Positions 8,354 to 11,991 of a DNA stretch of 14,488 nucleotides are shown in pieces. A program made the translations under genes and the position numbers. Below the pieces are notes generated by a model that was not told the origin of the DNA, ran no database searches, and saw only the letters and a program-made list of their open reading frames with translations. Source of the stretch: Selenomonadaceae bacterium (GTDB lineage: Bacteria; Bacillota; Negativicutes; Selenomonadales; Selenomonadaceae); NCBI GenBank assembly GCA_017529085.1, contig JAFXOC010000174.1, forward strand, positions 1 to 14,488, read 5' to 3'. How positions within the stretch are numbered: position 1 is the first letter of the stretch; the number at the start of each line of letters is the position of its first letter.

Positions 8354-9187
8354 TTACATATTCACCGCAATACCGTTTTCTTTTCCAATTTCGGCGATTT
8401 TTTCTTTCGGTAGGTCAGACATCTGAGATATAAAGGATAAAGATTGATTAGCTTTAAGCAGTTTTACAATCATATCCTTTTTTCCATCGTTCCAGCCATC
8501 GTTCCAGCCATCGTTCCAGCCTTCTCTTCTTTGTTCCTTTAGTTCCATCATTAGTGTCATGTACTCCAACCTCGTTTCTTTGTGTTGTTTTACTCTTTCC
8601 ACCTCAGCGGCTAAGTCCTTGGTAAATTTCCCTTCGGCTGCTTTGCCGTCAATGTAAGATAAAAAACTATCTATATCCTTGTCCACTTTACCCAATTTGC
8701 CTTTAGAGTTTAAAAACATTTTTACCGCATCATCGCCAAGGTCTAAATTGTCTTTTTCGTGGCAACGATTGGTAAATGTATAGAGTTTTAGATTGTTCTG
8801 AGGAAAAGGGTCGAAGGTACAGATAAAGATGACATAAGATTTTTTAAGCTCCGTATAATCCTCGCCTTTGCCCAATACGTTAATGTCTATCATCGATTGA
8901 TAATAGCGGGTTCGTTTTGGAAGCAAGCTAGACGAAGCGTTTGTCGTCTGCATTTCTATGTCTATGATAACGCCGTTGTCGGTTTCAACGTAAAGGTCAA
9001 GCCGAACGCCTTTCTGAGTTGGGCTTTCTTCGATAGACATTTCGCTTGTTGGATAGATAATTTTCTTTATTTTTATGTGTAGCAGTTTCTCAATAAGCTT
9101 TTTACAAAGCCTTTGATTTTGCATGACCTTTTGAAAGAGAAAATTATCCGAGATAGTAAGTTCTTCCCATTCTTTAATACGTCCCAT
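8354..9187 (-). CDS. Rpn family recombination-promoting nuclease / PD-(D/E)XK 'transposase-like' protein
   Basis: This 277-residue protein starts at the ATG read from 9187, with AGGGGG seven bases upstream. The N-terminus 'ISDNFLFQKVM' is typical of the Rpn/PDDEXK_2 family. The nuclease core is 'RLDLYVETD' then 'IDIEMQ', giving Asp64, Glu78 and Gln80 as the D...ExQ active site. Residues 223-235 are three exact GWNDG-type repeats encoded by a 12-bp tandem repeat, a region known to vary between copies in this family. Relatives promote RecA-independent recombination and occur as multiple dispersed copies in genomes. It is the only minus-strand gene, has its own promoter and terminator, and sits between two plus-strand glycan genes, so it looks inserted. 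A second copy of its promoter/start region lies at 11896-11963. Confidence 0.87.
   Translation of the reverse strand: MGRIKEWEELTISDNFLFQKVMQNQRLCKKLIEKLLHIKIKKIIYPTSEMSIEESPTQKGVRLDLYVETDNGVIIDIEMQTTNASSSLLPKRTRYYQSMIDINVLGKGEDYTELKKSYVIFICTFDPFPQNNLKLYTFTNRCHEKDNLDLGDDAVKMFLNSKGKLGKVDKDIDSFLSYIDGKAAEGKFTKDLAAEVERVKQHKETRLEYMTLMMELKEQRREGWNDGWNDGWNDGKKDMIVKLLKANQSLSFISQMSDLPKEKIAEIGKENGIAVNM
8484..8519. repeat. 12-bp tandem repeat, three exact copies, within the Rpn gene
   Basis: The unit CCATCGTTCCAG is present three times with no mismatch; on the minus strand it encodes Trp-Asn-Asp-Gly. Being a multiple of three, changes in copy number would alter linker length without breaking the frame. 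Confidence 0.9.
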
Positions 9188-9246
9188 AGGCGTACCCCCT
9201 TTTTTACATTATAACCTATAATGCAAAGGTTTTCCATAAAAAATTG
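9179..9246. repeat. 68-bp repeat copy 1 (Rpn promoter, ribosome site and first codons)
   Basis: By eye this is 60 of 68 bases identical, without gaps, to 11896-11963. It covers the minus-strand promoter, the Shine-Dalgarno and the first three codons (ATG GGA CGT) of the Rpn gene. It ends 23 bases before the ATG of the plus-strand methyltransferase gene. Confidence 0.85.
9208..9236 (-). promoter_or_regulatory. Sigma-70-type promoter for the Rpn gene
   Basis: On the minus strand a perfect TATAAT (plus coordinates 9208-9213) lies 17 bases downstream of TGGAAA (9231-9236), which matches TTGACA at four of six positions. The same pair and spacing are conserved in the relic copy at 11925-11953, supporting function. 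A TATAAT also reads on the plus strand at 9217-9222, but without a good -35. Confidence 0.65.
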
Positions 9247-9269
9247 TCGATACAATAAGGAGAAAAATT

Positions 9270-9656
9270 ATGTATAACAAAGTAATACTCTGGCAAGAGC
9301 CGCTTGATGTGTTACAATCCTTGCCGGATAACGGTAAATGCGAAATGTCGCCTGCGCAACATGGATTTTTGTGTGGTCTGCTTCGTAAGAAGCGACCTCG
9401 TAAGATTTTGGAAGTGGGAGTTGCCGCAGGTGGTACAAGTTGCGTCATTATGGAAGCCTTGGAACGACTCTGCGCTGAGGATAACACTATCGCAGAACTT
9501 CATTCCGTGGATTTGAATACGAAATATTACCGCGATACACGTCAACCTGTTGGATATATCACAGAACGCATGGGGGGGGTTACACTCATGTTCGTCGCAA
9601 AACGTATTATGGAAACGTGTTGCCGAAGTTTATTGAAGAAATTGGCGGCGATATAG
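9270..9656 (+). CDS. 5' fragment of SAM-dependent methyltransferase gene (Methyltransf_24-like), frameshifted at an 8-G tract
   Basis: The gene starts at ATG 9270 with AAGGAG at 9257-9262. The first 100 residues hold the SAM-binding half of a class I methyltransferase: 'ILEVGVAAGGTS' (46-57) as motif I and 'HSVDLNTKYYRDT' (78-90) as motif II. The frame then enters eight G at 9572-9579 and continues as about 27 unrelated residues to a stop at 9656. The other half of the fold is in the frame beginning just after the tract. Nine or six G would give one protein of 382 or 381 residues. I interpret it as one gene currently OFF; an assembly or sequencing error in the homopolymer would look the same. 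Confidence 0.78.
   Translation: MYNKVILWQEPLDVLQSLPDNGKCEMSPAQHGFLCGLLRKKRPRKILEVGVAAGGTSCVIMEALERLCAEDNTIAELHSVDLNTKYYRDTRQPVGYITERMGGVTLMFVAKRIMETCCRSLLKKLAAI
9572..9579 (+). repeat. Poly-G tract (8 G) at the frameshift in the methyltransferase gene
   Basis: Eight G between GCAT and TTACACTC. Adding one G (or removing two) makes the reading continuous through Arg-Met-Gly-Gly(-Gly)-Tyr-Thr-His-Val, joining the two halves of the methyltransferase. As with the other two tracts, the functional length is a multiple of three. Confidence 0.85.
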
Positions 9657-10417
9657 ATTTTCTTGTTTTGGATACGGCGCATTCGTTGCCCGGCGAAGTT
9701 CTTGATTTCCTATTGGCGTTGCCATATTTAAAAAAAGATGCGGCTGTGGTTTTGCACGATGTTACATTGTCGTTGATAGTGGATAGCCCCGGAAGTTTCG
9801 CCACAAATGTTTTGCTTGAAGCTGTCAGCGGAGATAAGTATTTGCTTTTTTCGGATGATTACCCGGAAGGCGTTGACAATATAGGCGGATTTGTAATAAC
9901 GAAAGAAACCTCAGAAAATATAGCGAATGTATTTTTTTCGTTATTGAAGCGTTGGAGCTATATGCCGAACGAGGAGCAGCTTAAAAGCTATAAGAGGTTT
10001 TATGAAAAATATTATGATGATGAGTGTTTACGATTGTTTTCCGCGGCGGTGTCGTTTAATCGTAAAGCCGAATATCGAGGCAAGCTTAAAGATTGTTATG
10101 AGGATCCAGGGGAATTAGAAATTGTGTTGCGGCATTGGGCAGCTGCAAAAGATAGAGTTGTTATCTATGGCATAGGCAAATATGGAGAGGCGTTTGTTCG
10201 GTACGCAAAAGTGGCTAATCTTAAAGCGGATGCGTTGGTTGTAACAGATGGGCAAAATTTAAGGACAATTTCCGGTTCGGATTTGCCTGTGTATGAGCTT
10301 AGCAAGCTTCCGTATTTGCCGGAAGAATGTATGGTAATAATAGCGGTGCAATCGCAATGTACCAGAAAGATTATTGAGAAGGAATTGCGGTTTAGAGGTT
10401 ATAGTATGGTGCTGTAA
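9617..10417 (+). CDS. 3' fragment of methyltransferase: C-terminal half of catalytic domain plus Rossmann-like module
   Basis: The GTG at 9617 is only the first start codon in this frame; conserved sequence begins earlier, right after the G tract, with 'YTHVRRKTYYGNVLPKF'. Then 'GDIDFLVLDTAHSLPGEVLD' and 'DAAVVLHD' complete the class I methyltransferase fold of the Methyltransf_24 / cephalosporin-hydroxylase-like group. After a helical linker the C-terminus has 'VVIYGIGKYG' (181-190 of this fragment) and 'CMVIIAVQS', the small Rossmann-like module shared across the locus. The substrate is probably a sugar of the glycan, but nothing in the sequence identifies it. The next gene begins 17 bases after this stop. 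Confidence 0.8.
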   Translation: MLPKFIEEIGGDIDFLVLDTAHSLPGEVLDFLLALPYLKKDAAVVLHDVTLSLIVDSPGSFATNVLLEAVSGDKYLLFSDDYPEGVDNIGGFVITKETSENIANVFFSLLKRWSYMPNEEQLKSYKRFYEKYYDDECLRLFSAAVSFNRKAEYRGKLKDCYEDPGELEIVLRHWAAAKDRVVIYGIGKYGEAFVRYAKVANLKADALVVTDGQNLRTISGSDLPVYELSKLPYLPEECMVIIAVQSQCTRKIIEKELRFRGYSMVL

Positions 10418-10434
10418 ACAGAGGTGTTGTGGGT

Positions 10435-11853
10435 ATGTATTATCTTTTTCCCTTTGGAAAGGTGAAGCAAGGCGCAAAGATAATAATTTACGGCGCGGGA
10501 ATGGTTGGGCAACAATTATTGTCACAAGTAAGAGAAACCCGTTTTGCGGAGATTGTCGCCATTGCCGACCGCGCCTATATGCGATACCCGGATATTGGAA
10601 TCAAGCTTATTGCGCCGGAAAAAATTACGGAATTAGAATTTGACTTTATTGTAATAGCATTAGAAAGTCCGGATTTAGTTTTAGAGATAAAAAGTTTTCT
10701 GGTGGATGCGTATCATATCGATAAAGAAAAAATAATATGGGGTTGTGAGAACAAGCTAACGGAACACAATACAATTAGACCGTTGTCAAATGGTAAAAAC
10801 ATCGCCGATTTTGAGCCTTTCGCTTTCGAAAGAGGCAATATTTCGTTGGGCGTATGCTTATGGGGTGGTTTGGGCGACAATATAATAAGCAAGAAATTTC
10901 TTGAGAACTTGCGAGAAGCCACAGACAGCGTTGTTGCCATAGATCTTTACTGCTCGCAAATATTTAGTCATTACGCAAAAGCGATTTTTCAAGAGCCTTG
11001 GTACCGAATTTATGATGAATATTATATATATGAATGGAATAAGACTAAGTATGACGTTGCCTTATGTCCGGATTATATTTTACGAATAGATCATATTAAT
11101 GTTGAAGGATTAAAAAGAAAGTCTAAAAAACTTGGAGAAATTTTGATTGCATTAATGGATAAGATACGGGAGTATGGATTAGACGCAAAGCCTTTGTGCG
11201 AGTATTCGATTCATTTTGCTCGTTCGAAATATCAAGGTTGGGATGCTTATATTGCCATGGGGCATGGAATTTTTAAGGATAAGGGTCATAAGGTGAATAT
11301 TCCGCTTCAAGAAGCGGCGAAAAAAAGATTTAATGAATTAAAGTTGCCACAACGTTATATTACGCTAAATTACGGATGGGGAACAAAAGATTTAAAAAAG
11401 GGGCTTCCCGCAAAAATTTGGTTGTTGTCCAATTATATGGAATTGACTCGAATGCTTCGAAAAGAATTTCCAGAATACTCGTTGGTACAATTAGGGACGA
11501 AAGGCAGTGCGGTTATTGAAGGCGTTGATCATGTTATACAAGGGGAAAGTTTAGAAATTGTAAAATATATACTTTTAAACAGCGCTCTACATATTGATTG
11601 CGAGGGTGGATTGGTACATCTTGCAACTCAACTTGGAACCAAATGTGTGGTATTATTCGGACCGACCCCTGAGAGTTATTTCGGTTATAAAAGCAACATT
11701 AACATAAGCGCGAATGTTTGCAAACCTTGTTATTATGCTTATAATGACTTTACGCTTTGCGCTAGAGGATTGAAAGAACCTCTTTGCATGATGTCCATAA
11801 CGCCGGCTATGGTAATGGATAGGATAGTGGAGTATTTGAGTAATACTGGTTAA
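10435..11853 (+). CDS. GT9 (heptosyltransferase-like) glycosyltransferase with N-terminal Rossmann-like module
   Basis: I place the start at ATG 10435 (472 residues), because GAGGTG at 10421-10426 is eight bases upstream; the in-frame GTG at 10429 is too close to it. The opening 'MYYLFPFGKVKQG' parallels the FkbM gene. The YGAGMVG module spans about residues 12-105. The catalytic part is GT-B of family 9: a glycine loop 'WGGLGDN' (143-149), then in the C-terminal half 'HIDCEGGLVHLATQLG' and 'VVLFGPTPESYFGY', the donor-binding signature of ADP-heptose transferases, followed by a CxxC. Family members transfer heptose or related sugars to lipid A-type cores or to proteins. A GT9 enzyme hints at a diderm host, but flagellin-type glycosylation is equally possible. 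A minus-strand hairpin follows the stop. Confidence 0.82.
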   Translation: MYYLFPFGKVKQGAKIIIYGAGMVGQQLLSQVRETRFAEIVAIADRAYMRYPDIGIKLIAPEKITELEFDFIVIALESPDLVLEIKSFLVDAYHIDKEKIIWGCENKLTEHNTIRPLSNGKNIADFEPFAFERGNISLGVCLWGGLGDNIISKKFLENLREATDSVVAIDLYCSQIFSHYAKAIFQEPWYRIYDEYYIYEWNKTKYDVALCPDYILRIDHINVEGLKRKSKKLGEILIALMDKIREYGLDAKPLCEYSIHFARSKYQGWDAYIAMGHGIFKDKGHKVNIPLQEAAKKRFNELKLPQRYITLNYGWGTKDLKKGLPAKIWLLSNYMELTRMLRKEFPEYSLVQLGTKGSAVIEGVDHVIQGESLEIVKYILLNSALHIDCEGGLVHLATQLGTKCVVLFGPTPESYFGYKSNINISANVCKPCYYAYNDFTLCARGLKEPLCMMSITPAMVMDRIVEYLSNTG

Positions 11854-11878
11854 AAAAGCCTCCCCATAGTGGGGAGGC
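11852..11878 (-). terminator. Minus-strand rho-independent terminator of the leader relic
   Basis: GCCTCCCC (11858-11865) pairs with GGGGAGGC (11871-11878) around ATAGT, and on the minus strand the stem is followed by six T. It overlaps the stop region of the plus-strand GT9 gene. The plus strand has no U-tract after the stem, so readthrough towards the next gene is likely. Confidence 0.7.
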
Positions 11879-11918
11879 GACAGAAGCGGCGAGGGACGTC
11901 CCATAGGCGTACCCCCTT
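11852..11918 (-). ncRNA. Possible short transcript from the relic promoter to its terminator
   Basis: The promoter above would start transcription near 11918 and the hairpin with six T would end it near 11852, giving an RNA of roughly 65 bases. It would contain the palindrome GGGACGTCCC and the terminator stem and would be antisense to the GT9-GT4 intergenic region. This is a prediction from the two signals only; no RNA family is recognised. Confidence 0.3.
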
Positions 11919-11963
11919 TGCTACATTATAACTCATAAAGAAAATGTTTTCCATAAAAATTTG
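11896..11963. repeat. 68-bp repeat copy 2: relic of an Rpn promoter and start region
   Basis: This matches 9179-9246 at 60 of 68 bases (by eye), including promoter, AGGGGG site and ATG GGA CGT. After the third codon similarity to the Rpn gene stops and a terminator follows about 20 bases later. It looks like a copy that lost its body by deletion, or a leader that moved alone. It ends 28 bases before the ATG of the plus-strand fusion gene. Confidence 0.8.
11925..11953 (-). promoter_or_regulatory. Minus-strand sigma-70-type promoter conserved in the relic
   Basis: A perfect TATAAT (plus coordinates 11925-11930) and TGGAAA (11948-11953) with 17-base spacing, identical in arrangement to the promoter of the Rpn gene. 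The motifs survived while the spacer diverged, which suggests the promoter may still be active. Confidence 0.55.
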
Positions 11964-11991
11964 AGAAGGTATATTTAAACGGAGGTCTTTC

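Noticed and set aside
9270..9656. Reading the two methyltransferase halves as two independent genes
   Set aside because: The first half lacks the second half of the methyltransferase fold, the second half has no ribosome site, and the break coincides exactly with an 8-G run.
11858..11878. Hairpin as a plus-strand terminator for the GT9 gene
   Set aside because: On the plus strand the A-run is before the stem and no U-tract follows, so the orientation fits minus-strand termination only.
11653..11904. Minus-strand open frame of 83 codons beginning at the relic Rpn start
   Set aside because: After the first three codons it has no likeness to Rpn, passes through the terminator hairpin and then runs antisense to the GT9 gene, so it is not a credible protein beyond the first few codons.
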